Below are positions 1-6,643 of a stretch of 18,620 nt of DNA, piece after piece. This DNA is from Methanosarcina sp. UBA5. GTDB lineage: Archaea > Halobacteriota > Methanosarcinia > Methanosarcinales > Methanosarcinaceae. The stretch's first letter is position 1, and each line of letters starts with the position of its first letter. Under the pieces are notes generated by a model. The model was given only the letters and a program-made list of their open reading frames with translations. It was not told the origin of the DNA and searched no databases. The stretch is from assembly GCF_002505485.1 (NCBI RefSeq), contig NZ_DAVG01000091.1:1-18620 (forward strand). Direction: 5' to 3'. The position numbers and the translations under genes are program-made.

Positions 1-101
1 AAAAGGAACTGTGTTTTCTGTTTTCCATTTTTAAAAAGTTAAATAAATTCAAAATCTTTTATCTGTCATGTAAAAACCCTTCGGTTATTGAATGTGCAAA
101 G

Positions 102-110
102 TTTTATATT
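102..110 (+). promoter_or_regulatory. Possible TATA box upstream of the recJ-like gene
   Basis: TTTTATATT fits an archaeal box A. Transcription would start about 25 nt downstream, near 130, giving a leader of roughly 90 nt before the TTG start at 218. No clear purine-rich BRE is visible, so this is a tentative call. No coding sequence is recognisable in bases 1-217. Confidence 0.35.
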
Positions 111-160
111 ATCAAGCCAGTATAGACTGACATCCTTTATTCTCTGACAGTATGTGTTAA

Positions 161-192
161 ATCGATTTTCTAAATCGATCTTTTGATTTTAT
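161..192 (+). terminator. Hairpin with T-rich tail in the recJ leader
   Basis: ATCGATTT (161-168) and AAATCGAT (172-179) form a perfect 8-bp stem with a TCT loop, followed by CTTTTGATTTTATT. It could end a transcript from an upstream gene (rps15 would be expected there in many archaea, but lies outside the window) or be a 5'-leader structure of the recJ-like gene, since it lies downstream of the putative TATA box. Confidence 0.35.
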
Positions 193-217
193 TACTGAAT
201 TTTTTGAGTGATGGATT

Positions 218-1558
218 TTGAGCGAGCTTGAGAAACTGATAAATCTTGCAAAAAACGCAGCCGAAAAAATCCGGAAATACAGATTTGTGCGCGTAGTCTC
301 ACACAATGACGCTGACGGTCTGACCTCAGCCGGGATAATGGCACAGGCCCTGCTGCGAGCAGGTATTTGTTTCCAGCTTTCGATAGCTGGAAGGCTGGAT
401 GAAGCTGTGATTGAAGAAGTGAACAGGAGCACCTCTAGGGAGGAACTTGTTATCTTCTGCGATATGGGCAGCGGGCAGCCTGAGCTTATAGATAAGGTGG
501 CAGCCGATGTTATAGTGCTTGACCACCACCTGCCTGTAGGGCAATCTCCGGCAAAGGCAGTTGTAAACGCCCACCTGGTTGGAATCGATGGAGCAACTGA
601 TATCTCGGCTTCGGGCACCTGCTACCTGGTAGCCAGAGAAATGGCAGTCGACAATGTCGATCTTTCAGGGCTAGCTCTTGCAGGTGCAATTGGGGACAAG
701 CAACTCTTTCACACGGCTAACGCCTTCATTCTGGAAGAAGCCTTAAAAGCGGGGATCGTGTCTATCAGGAAGGGACTCAAAGTAGGAGACGGAGACCTTG
801 TAGATGTGCTCGCATACAGTACCGAACCTTTTCTAGATATAACAGGTTACCCTGAAAAAGTTACAGAATTTTTGAACCAACTCAGGCTTTCAGGAAAGAT
901 TGAAAACCTGTCTGAGGAGGAAGTCTTAAGGCTTGCCAATGCTGTCGCCCTGAAACTTGTCAGGCAGGCAAGCCCGGAAGCTATTGAAGCTGTTATAGGA
1001 GAAGTTTTACTGCTGAACCAGGAGCTTGTAAGAAACGTTTACGATTTTATCTCTATTCTTAATACATGCGGGAAGCAGAAAACCTATGGGCTGGCTATTT
1101 CTCTTTGCCTAAAAGACCAGAAGATTGTCAATGAAGCCCTTTCTTTTGAAAACGAGCATGAGAAGAAACTTACATTGAATGTCAGGGAAAATGTAGAAAA
1201 AATTCTCAAAGGGGAGAATCTCTGGTATGTTGTTACTGCTGATGCCCTTTCTACCGGGACCCTTGCAAGCACGGTTGTCCGCTATCTTCATCCCGAACTT
1301 CCCTTCATTTGCATAAATGAATCCGAAGGAATCCTGAAAGTCTCCGCAAGAGGCACCCGCGAACTCGTCTCAAAGGGCCTTGACCTTGCTTTTGCCCTGA
1401 GGGAAGCTGCGGGTGCAGTTGGTGGAAAAGGGGGCGGGCACAACGTAGCTTCCGGGGCTGCAATCCCTCTTGGGAGTGCAGAGGAATTCCTGAGCATTGC
1501 AGACCGAATCATAGGTGACCAACTCCAGAAAGCTGGAACGAGAAATCAAAAAAGATAA
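218..1558 (+). CDS. recJ: Archaeal RecJ/GAN-like DHH-family phosphoesterase (single-strand nuclease)
   Basis: This is a 446-residue DHH/DHHA1 protein. The DHH metal-binding motifs are all present: HNDADG (H29, D31, D33), the FCDMG aspartate D82, LDHH (D102-H104) and GAIGD (D160). The DHHA1 glycine-rich motif GGKGGGHN lies at about 402-409. In archaea this family includes the GINS-associated nuclease (GAN), a Cdc45/RecJ relative that degrades single-stranded DNA (or RNA in some paralogues) using Mn2+. The start is TTG at 218: the ATG at 211 is in another frame and stops after six codons, and no other in-frame start lies closer. The next gene, pcc1, begins 33 nt downstream on the same strand, so the two are probably co-transcribed. 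Archaeal genomes often place this gene between rps15 and pcc1/rps3ae. Family assignment is strong; whether it binds GINS or is a RecJ paralogue with another role cannot be told here. Confidence 0.9.
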   Translation: MSELEKLINLAKNAAEKIRKYRFVRVVSHNDADGLTSAGIMAQALLRAGICFQLSIAGRLDEAVIEEVNRSTSREELVIFCDMGSGQPELIDKVAADVIVLDHHLPVGQSPAKAVVNAHLVGIDGATDISASGTCYLVAREMAVDNVDLSGLALAGAIGDKQLFHTANAFILEEALKAGIVSIRKGLKVGDGDLVDVLAYSTEPFLDITGYPEKVTEFLNQLRLSGKIENLSEEEVLRLANAVALKLVRQASPEAIEAVIGEVLLLNQELVRNVYDFISILNTCGKQKTYGLAISLCLKDQKIVNEALSFENEHEKKLTLNVRENVEKILKGENLWYVVTADALSTGTLASTVVRYLHPELPFICINESEGILKVSARGTRELVSKGLDLAFALREAAGAVGGKGGGHNVASGAAIPLGSAEEFLSIADRIIGDQLQKAGTRNQKR

Positions 1559-1591
1559 AGATAATAAGTTGGAAAAGCGATGTGAGTGCGT

Positions 1592-1846
1592 ATGAAAATT
1601 ACAGGTACAATTGAATTTCCAGATCCCGAATCAAGAAAATCGGCTGCGAAAATTCTGCAAGCTCTTTCTCCAGATAACCTTAGAAGCATGGAAAGTGAAA
1701 TACATGATGATAAAGTTGCTGTCCAATTTCACTCTGAGAAAATAGGCTCTCTTCTTGCAACTGTTGATGATTTTCTCATGAATGTTAAAATTGGAGAAGA
1801 AATTGAAGAGGCTATGGAAAAAGAAGATAAAGTCAGGGAAAGCTAA
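1592..1846 (+). CDS. pcc1: KEOPS complex subunit Pcc1
   Basis: This small protein (84 residues from ATG 1592) has the Pcc1 pattern: a beta strand MKITGTIEFPDPESRKSA, a helix with ALSPDN, then a strand-rich DDKVAVQFHSEKIGSLLATVDDFL segment. Pcc1 dimerises and binds Kae1 in KEOPS, which makes the N6-threonylcarbamoyl group (t6A37) on ANN-decoding tRNAs. An in-frame GTG at 1586 would add two residues; I prefer the ATG because GTGAG lies 5 nt before it, whereas the GTG has no visible ribosome-binding site. It follows the recJ-like gene closely and is probably in the same operon. A pyrimidine-rich stretch after the stop (1858-1890) is a plausible U-rich terminator and faces the convergent protease gene. 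The usual archaeal downstream neighbour, rps3ae, is 7.7 kb away here. Confidence 0.85.
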   Translation: MKITGTIEFPDPESRKSAAKILQALSPDNLRSMESEIHDDKVAVQFHSEKIGSLLATVDDFLMNVKIGEEIEEAMEKEDKVRES

Positions 1847-1915
1847 TCTACTTACAAGCTTTCTTTCTCCCCTTTATTCTATTTCCCTTCTAATCGCGGG
1901 AGTTGTCAATCCTCC

Positions 1916-4144
1916 TTAACCTTCCCTCCATAGCTGTATCATTTCTTTGAGTCTCTCGTCCGTGAGTTCTTCTCCGGTTTCAGGAATTTGTAGGCCATTG
2001 CGGTAGAAATGGATAGCTTCCTGCAGCTCTTCGGTGCTTATGTTTTCCCCTTCTTGGGAAGCCGGGTCATCCCAGAGGTTCCAGGTGCGGACTGTCCAGT
2101 TCCAGCTCTGTGTAACTCTCTCATTCCCGTTTCTGGCAATTGCTGTGATATTATAAAAGCCTGGAGAGCGAATGACTTCTGTGTATGAGCTTTCCTTAAC
2201 TCTGGATTCGGAACCCCTACTTTCTCCATTAAGATACCAGCTTACATCGCAGGCATAGTTTGTACTGACACTGAACTCTTGTTTCTCTCCTTTATAGGTT
2301 GTAACATTCTCTCCGGGGCTGGCTGAGTCAATTGAAAGGGAAGCCACTTTTATATAACCGGGTTTAGTTTCAGTGTCAGACCCTTTACTGTTACCGATAG
2401 TCTGAGTAACAGTATAATTCCCGTAAGACCCGTAGGTATAGATCGGGTTCTGGGCTATTGAGTCGATTTCTCCATCCCCGTTAAGATCCCACTTCCAGGA
2501 AAAGGCATTGCTGGAAAGATCTGTGAATTGGACTGTAAGAGGATACATTCCTGTTGTAACATTTGATGAAAAATCAGCCTCAGGAAGCGCATCGCTGGTT
2601 GTGAAAGCTTTAATGCAGAGGTTTGTTTCCGAACTGCTTGATATGTCTTCCCACTGGACTCCATTAGGGCTCACATAACTTTCTCCGGGATTGGCCTGGG
2701 CCTTGCTGCTGTAACGGATTACGGGCTGTTCGACTGCAAGAGGACCTGAAGCCGAAGGATTAATGAATCTTATAACTATTGAGAATTTCTCTCCGGCACG
2801 TACTGGCACTGTCGAATTCAGCACGTGCGTGTGATATCCTGGGAAAGAGTAACTTCCGCTTTCCTGTACAAGGTATCCCTGTCCAGAATTCACAGGCCCG
2901 GAAACTGGATTTTTATAGACATATATCTCATAAGCCGTATTAAGATCGGTAGTATAGAATCCTATGGCTCTAAGGGTTTCATTCCTTTCCGAAGAGAAAA
3001 CATTGCTTCCCCAGGCAACCTGGCTTCCTTTATATTCTCGTGATCTTGTCCATCCAAGAGGGTCATACTGATAGACATGGTCATAATTATTTTGACCTTC
3101 AGCTGTGAACGCAGCGTTTTCATTGTATCCAAGTTTTGTGTCGTAGTAGGAGATGTAGAAGTACCCGTCCTCTCCCCATGTATTACCCCAGCTATTTTTT
3201 GCTATAAAAGCCCCGTCTCCTGGAGGAACCTGTGTAAAGTAATTCCTGTCAAAAGAATCGTCCCAGCCTACAATGTTTACAGCATGGTTGACAGACAGGT
3301 TACCTGTGTATCGATAAGCATAGTTTCTTTGCTGATAATACCCAGTGTTCCAGTACATTGTGGAGTACACAGCCCCATACTCCAGAATTGCATTCTTGAG
3401 AAACTCATTATTCAGGGGTTCTGTCTTTTGGGGCAGGAAAAGTGCTTCTTGCACATGTTTTTGTACAGAAAGCCCTGTGGGCGAATAGGAAGAGGCATCA
3501 GTATAAGGATCTTCAGATTCATTTACAGGCCCGCTCCAGCGAGAAAGATATGCTGTTGATATGAATGCATTGCCACCTTCATCCGGAGTATAATCAAAAC
3601 CTTGCGAATAGTTCTTTGAGACAAGGTTTTTCATGTTGTTTTCGGAAAAGTCATAGCTTTTTCCTTCTTTTCCCAGGACGTAAGACTCAAGGGAAGCAAT
3701 AGTTGAAAAAGCCCAGCAGCTTCCATCCTTTCCCTGATTCTTTGCGGCTGTTACTTTTCCCTCCTTGCGCAGATCATAAACAGCTGGAAGGTCTGAACCT
3801 GAAGCTCCCAGCAAAGATCTTCCTTCAGGGCTTGCAAGTCCTGACAGGTCTACAGGCGAGGGCTTATACCCTGTGCCTGCAAGCTGTCCATAACTACCCC
3901 CAAAAGAAAAAACTTCAACTGAGTCAGACTGCTGGCTTTCCAGAAAGTCGGGGTTCATCGGGGCCGTTTCAATCATGGATTCAACCACGGATTCAGCAGA
4001 AGACGTGCAGTTCTGCGGCGTTTCAGGGTTTTCGGCATTTCCTGCAGCAAAACTCGGGCTGCCCGTCAGGCACAAAACCAAAACCATAAACACAAGCAAA
4101 AATGATTTTATTTTTTTAAGTAGGGAGAATTCGATTCTTTTCAA
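1916..4144 (-). CDS. Secreted papain-family (C1) cysteine protease with lectin-like, PKD and Ig-like domains
   Basis: With a TTG start at 4144 the protein has 742 residues: a basic stretch plus a hydrophobic core (about residues 14-30) ending SPSFAAGN forms a signal peptide. The C1 catalytic domain (about 119-345) has NQGKDGSCWAF (Gln137, Cys143), NHAVNIVGWDD (His287) and KNSWGNTWGEDGY (Asn317), so the catalytic set is complete. A lectin-like domain found in prokaryotic C1 proteases follows (about 350-515), then a PKD domain (about 521-600, with WKWDLNGDG), an Ig-like domain (about 605-686) and a short C-terminal tandem motif (about 703-742). It probably acts at the cell surface. The longest frame starts at ATG 4225, but that adds 27 polar residues and lacks a ribosome-binding site; TTG 4144 has GAGG (4154-4157) 9 nt before it. 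Substrate is unknown. Confidence 0.88.
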   Translation of the reverse strand: MKRIEFSLLKKIKSFLLVFMVLVLCLTGSPSFAAGNAENPETPQNCTSSAESVVESMIETAPMNPDFLESQQSDSVEVFSFGGSYGQLAGTGYKPSPVDLSGLASPEGRSLLGASGSDLPAVYDLRKEGKVTAAKNQGKDGSCWAFSTIASLESYVLGKEGKSYDFSENNMKNLVSKNYSQGFDYTPDEGGNAFISTAYLSRWSGPVNESEDPYTDASSYSPTGLSVQKHVQEALFLPQKTEPLNNEFLKNAILEYGAVYSTMYWNTGYYQQRNYAYRYTGNLSVNHAVNIVGWDDSFDRNYFTQVPPGDGAFIAKNSWGNTWGEDGYFYISYYDTKLGYNENAAFTAEGQNNYDHVYQYDPLGWTRSREYKGSQVAWGSNVFSSERNETLRAIGFYTTDLNTAYEIYVYKNPVSGPVNSGQGYLVQESGSYSFPGYHTHVLNSTVPVRAGEKFSIVIRFINPSASGPLAVEQPVIRYSSKAQANPGESYVSPNGVQWEDISSSSETNLCIKAFTTSDALPEADFSSNVTTGMYPLTVQFTDLSSNAFSWKWDLNGDGEIDSIAQNPIYTYGSYGNYTVTQTIGNSKGSDTETKPGYIKVASLSIDSASPGENVTTYKGEKQEFSVSTNYACDVSWYLNGESRGSESRVKESSYTEVIRSPGFYNITAIARNGNERVTQSWNWTVRTWNLWDDPASQEGENISTEELQEAIHFYRNGLQIPETGEELTDERLKEMIQLWREG

Positions 4145-4583
4145 GATCTTTGGCCTCGGTGAGATCGTCTCCTGGCGAGCCTGATAAGCTTTTTTGGAGC
4201 TTGCCGGGATGCAAATCTTTATCATTATTTTATAACTGACTTACAGATCTATTTATGAGATTTGTCTATATGTCTTTTTCCAACTGAATGTATTTTTTAT
4301 CATATTATACGACTTATTTTCTCATGTAAACTCCCAATGAATGTTAAATATCGATCACATTCGGGCAAAATAAACTCAGATTTTTTCTTAATGGGAATAA
4401 ATTAATAAGTATAAATAATTAAACTGTAAATGGGACTCAAACCTTTAGTTTTGCTTATCATATTTTAATTTCAGTTGATTAATTTTTTATAAGCTGTTTG
4501 GTTGAGGTTTATATTTCCAATAGAAAGAAACATTACTCTTGTCTTTCCATACCTTATAGGGCATATTTTAAGGGGGTGAAAAC
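4145..4583. promoter_or_regulatory. Divergent promoter spacer between protease and ferritin-like gene
   Basis: This AT-rich spacer carries no convincing gene. On the + strand TTTATATTT (4508-4516) is a good TATA box for the ferritin-like gene, with an expected start of transcription near 4537. On the - strand CATAAATAG (about 4248-4256, read in reverse complement) is a candidate box for the protease gene. The + strand ribosome-binding site AGGGGGTGA (4571-4579) is unusually strong and sets the CTG start discussed for the next gene. Nothing else is apparent in the middle of the spacer. Confidence 0.45.
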
Positions 4584-4859
4584 CTGCTTTCGGAAGCACT
4601 TGCAGACCTTGAAAAAATCAGACCTGAAGACCTTGATAAAGAGATACTTAGAGCTGCCATGATTGCAGAACTGGATGCTATCAACGTTTATGAGCAGATG
4701 GCAAATCTGGCAAAAAACGAAGAAATTCGTAAAGTTCTACTTGATATTGCCAGAAAAGAAAAAATCCATGTAGCGATGTTTGAAACTGTGCTCCTGCAAA
4801 CTGACAGAGAGTTTTTGAAAATCTATTCTGACTATGCTCTGGCTAGAAGTAGAAAATAA
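4584..4859 (+). CDS. Encapsulated-ferritin-like (EncFtn-type) diiron protein, probable CTG start
   Basis: The 91-residue product is a two-helix ferritin-like half-bundle. Helix 1 contains AMIAELDAINVYEQMA and helix 2 LLDIARKEKIHVAMFE. Glu29, Glu59 and His62 have the E-x29-E-x2-H spacing of the encapsulated ferritin iron site (E32, E62, H65 in Rhodospirillum rubrum EncFtn). Helix 1 also closely resembles the ferritin-like domain fused to the Pyrococcus furiosus encapsulin. Such proteins oxidise Fe2+ at a dimer interface. Start: the first ATG (4659) would cut into helix 1; the frame is open back to a stop at 4568-4570, and the only NTG with a proper ribosome-binding site (AGGGGGTGA, 5 nt upstream) is CTG 4584, giving an LLSEALADLEKIRPEDLD lead-in. 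No encapsulin shell gene is in the window. The C-terminal 16 residues look unlike the relatives I recall. Confidence 0.75.
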   Translation: MLSEALADLEKIRPEDLDKEILRAAMIAELDAINVYEQMANLAKNEEIRKVLLDIARKEKIHVAMFETVLLQTDREFLKIYSDYALARSRK

Positions 4860-4879
4860 GTTTCAAATCCATTTGAAAC
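4860..4879. repeat. Perfect palindrome just after the ferritin-like gene
   Basis: GTTTCAAAT (4860-4868) and ATTTGAAAC (4871-4879) are perfect inverted repeats separated by CC. The palindrome begins directly after the stop codon and is followed by ATATTTTCT. It could be a terminator hairpin (8-bp stem, TCCA loop) or a dimeric regulator's operator, since the LigD-like gene starts only 21 nt later. Confidence 0.5.
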
Positions 4880-4900
4880 CATATTTTCTATTGATCTTCC

Positions 4901-5356
4901 ATGCTTGAAGAATATGAGAAGAAAAGACACTTTAAAAAGACGCCTGAACCGCCGACCAGCGATTTTAAAAAAAGCTCCTACAAACCGATTTTTGTAGTTC
5001 AGCGCCATGATGCGCGTAAGCTTCACTATGATTTCCGCTTGGAAATGAACGGGGTTTTGAAAAGCTGGGCTGTGCCAAAAGAGCCCCCGAAGGAGGCAGG
5101 CACCAGACGGCTTGCTATCGAGACTGAAGACCATCCGCTGGCATATGCAGATTTTGAGGGGGAAATCCCGGCTGGAGAGTACGGGGCCGGTAAGGTTGAG
5201 ATATGGGATAAGGGAATTTTTGAGCTTTTGAAACGTGAGGAAAGGGAAATTGTGGTGAAACTTAAAGGAGAAAAATTGAAAGGGATCTACGTTTTGGTCC
5301 GGACAAAATACGGAAAAGAAGAAAAAGGCTGGCTCTTCTTTAAAAAGGTCAGCTAA
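4901..5356 (+). CDS. Stand-alone LigD-type DNA 3'-phosphoesterase
   Basis: These 151 residues correspond to the N-terminal phosphoesterase module of bacterial ligase D, with no ligase or polymerase domain. The fingerprint QRHDARKLHYDFRLE is intact (His36, His42, Asp44, Arg46), as are HPLAYADFEGEIP (His78, Tyr82) and the GEYGAG turn. These match the residues needed for Mn2+-dependent removal of 3'-phosphates and 3'-ribonucleotides from DNA ends in the Pseudomonas enzyme. Its role is likely 3'-end healing in break repair, working with a separate ligase. The ATG at 4901 has no strong ribosome-binding site, but the N-terminal MLEEYEKKRHFKKTPEP segment is typical of the family. It lies 41 nt after the ferritin-like gene. 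Archaeal stand-alone homologues are known, including from Methanosarcina as I recall. No Ku or ligase gene lies in the window. Confidence 0.9.
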   Translation: MLEEYEKKRHFKKTPEPPTSDFKKSSYKPIFVVQRHDARKLHYDFRLEMNGVLKSWAVPKEPPKEAGTRRLAIETEDHPLAYADFEGEIPAGEYGAGKVEIWDKGIFELLKREEREIVVKLKGEKLKGIYVLVRTKYGKEEKGWLFFKKVS

Positions 5357-5412
5357 AAGCCGAATGAAACTTAATATTTCTAGATAGACAGGCCGTGTCT
5401 CAAGAGTGAAAC

Positions 5413-5832
5413 ATGGATCAGACCCTGAGCTTTTTAAACCATTGTGAGTATAAGCATATGGGGATACTTACGAAAGAAAGAGTAAAGATCAATGTTTTTG
5501 AAACTGCCGGGGAAAACTGCTGCGTTGCCGCCTGTGACGGGCAGAAGGTTTACGATATAATTACGGCTGCACTCTGCGAAAATAAGAAGATCGAACTCTC
5601 TTTTGCAGAGACGAGTGAGCTGACGCCTGCCTTTCTGAATTCGGCAATAGGACAGCTTTACGGCTGTTTTCCTCCAGAACAGATTGAGAACAACCTCTTA
5701 TTCACAGATATCTCCGAAGAAGACGAGATCATTCTTAAGAGGGTTATAGAGCGGGCAAAAACCTATTTTGAGCATGCGTATACCTGCAGAAAGGCGCTGA
5801 AAGATGTGCTTGGAGGAGAAGAGGATGCGTAA
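5413..5832 (+). CDS. STAS-like (DUF4325-type) protein
   Basis: The 139-residue cytosolic protein matches the pattern I associate with DUF4325 STAS-like domains: a strand and a helix followed by KKIELSFAETSELTPAFLNSAIGQLY (about residues 56-81), then NNLLFTDISEEDEIILKRVIERAKTYF (about 96-122). STAS-like domains usually mediate protein-protein regulation; no enzyme motif is seen. The ATG at 5413 has GAGTGA four bases upstream (5404-5409). The gene overlaps the downstream PIN gene by 8 nt (the PIN ATG lies inside GATGCGTAA), which implies translational coupling and a functional link. A small AGACA-GGCCG-TGTCT hairpin (5386-5400) lies in its 5' region. Assignment is from pattern memory and needs a profile search. 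Confidence 0.6.
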   Translation: MDQTLSFLNHCEYKHMGILTKERVKINVFETAGENCCVAACDGQKVYDIITAALCENKKIELSFAETSELTPAFLNSAIGQLYGCFPPEQIENNLLFTDISEEDEIILKRVIERAKTYFEHAYTCRKALKDVLGGEEDA

Positions 5833-6466
5833 AAGCGTTCACCACGCAACCGTTTTTCCGGTGAGACGTCGCCCAAGGCTTCGCGCCGGAGGATCCAGGC
5901 CCGCAAGACCTGTTCCTGTAAAGGTCCATTCCATAGAGAACTACGATTTTCCCGAAGGCAAAGGCTACTTCTTTGATACCAACATCTGGTTGTACATCTA
6001 CGGCCCAATAGGCTGGCCTGATCAGTGGTCGGACGCCTACTCAAGAGCTTTAAAAGAAATCAGGAACTCCGACGGCACGATCTATATAAACTGCATGATA
6101 ATCTCGGAATTCATAAACGCCTTTTCCCGAATAGAGTTCAAGCAGCAGACCGACTTTACGAGGTTCAAGGAATTTCGAAACTCTCTGACCTACAGGGCAA
6201 TCTCCCAGGAGATAGCCTACAACGTAAGAAAGATTCTCAAAAGCACCCTTGCCTGTGACCCCGAATTGCTGGTAATAGACCTTCCTGAAATTATGGATTT
6301 GTTCGAGCAGGGAAAATACGATTTCAACGACCTTCTCTTTGCCCAGATCTGCCGCGCAAAAGATATGGTTTTCGTAACCCATGACAAAGATTTCAGCGAA
6401 CTGGGAGTCGAGATCCTGACCGCAAATGAGAGGCTGGTAGACGTGGGGAGAGAAGGGAGAGAATAA
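5825..6466 (+). CDS. PIN-domain protein (putative ribonuclease) with basic N-terminal extension
   Basis: From ATG 5825 the protein has 213 residues. The PIN-like acidic residues are FFDTNIW (Asp51), IISEFIN (Glu95), FNDLLFA (Asp169) and VTHDKDF (Asp187), in the right order and spacing for a VapC-like metal-dependent RNase. The first ~47 residues form an arginine- and proline-rich extension (HHATVFPVRRRPRLR) that is unusual for VapC toxins and could bind nucleic acid. The ribosome-binding site GGAGG (5812-5816) is 8 nt before this ATG and lies within the end of the STAS-like gene; an upstream in-frame start at 5804 has no such site. Overlap with the STAS-like gene suggests a coupled two-gene unit. 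No VapB-type antitoxin is adjacent. Activity is inferred from the motifs. Confidence 0.8.
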   Translation: MRKSVHHATVFPVRRRPRLRAGGSRPARPVPVKVHSIENYDFPEGKGYFFDTNIWLYIYGPIGWPDQWSDAYSRALKEIRNSDGTIYINCMIISEFINAFSRIEFKQQTDFTRFKEFRNSLTYRAISQEIAYNVRKILKSTLACDPELLVIDLPEIMDLFEQGKYDFNDLLFAQICRAKDMVFVTHDKDFSELGVEILTANERLVDVGREGRE

Positions 6467-6481
6467 CCGGTTTTTAGTTTT

Positions 6482-6643
6482 TTACTTTCCAGACTTGACT
6501 TCAAGATATTCAATTGCTTCTTTTATTCTTCTGCTTAGCTCATCAAGCGTCTTTACTTGAGTATGGCAGCCCGGAAGTTCTGGAATAGAAGCCACGTAAA
6601 TTCCGTCTTCGTCCTGTTCAATAACGACAGTGAATTCTCTTAT
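6482..6643 (-). pseudogene. Remnant of a HicB-family (UPF0150) antitoxin gene
   Basis: On the - strand bases 6643-6482 translate to IREFTVVIEQDEDGIYVAS, continuing IPELPGCHTQVKTLDELS and ending RRIKEAIEYLEVKSGK. This is the HicB partial RNase H-like fold (FTVVIEQDEDGIYVA...PELPGCHTQ...TLDEL...IKEAIE). No ATG, GTG, TTG or CTG lies between the upstream in-frame stop and the conserved region; the codon where the start should be (6641-6643) is ATA. The C-terminus also ends early compared with usual 70-85 residue members. A TATA-like stretch (about 6670-6680, - strand) sits the right distance upstream, so the promoter may survive. No HicA toxin is seen beside it. Either it is a decayed gene or, less likely, it uses an AUA start. 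Confidence 0.6.
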
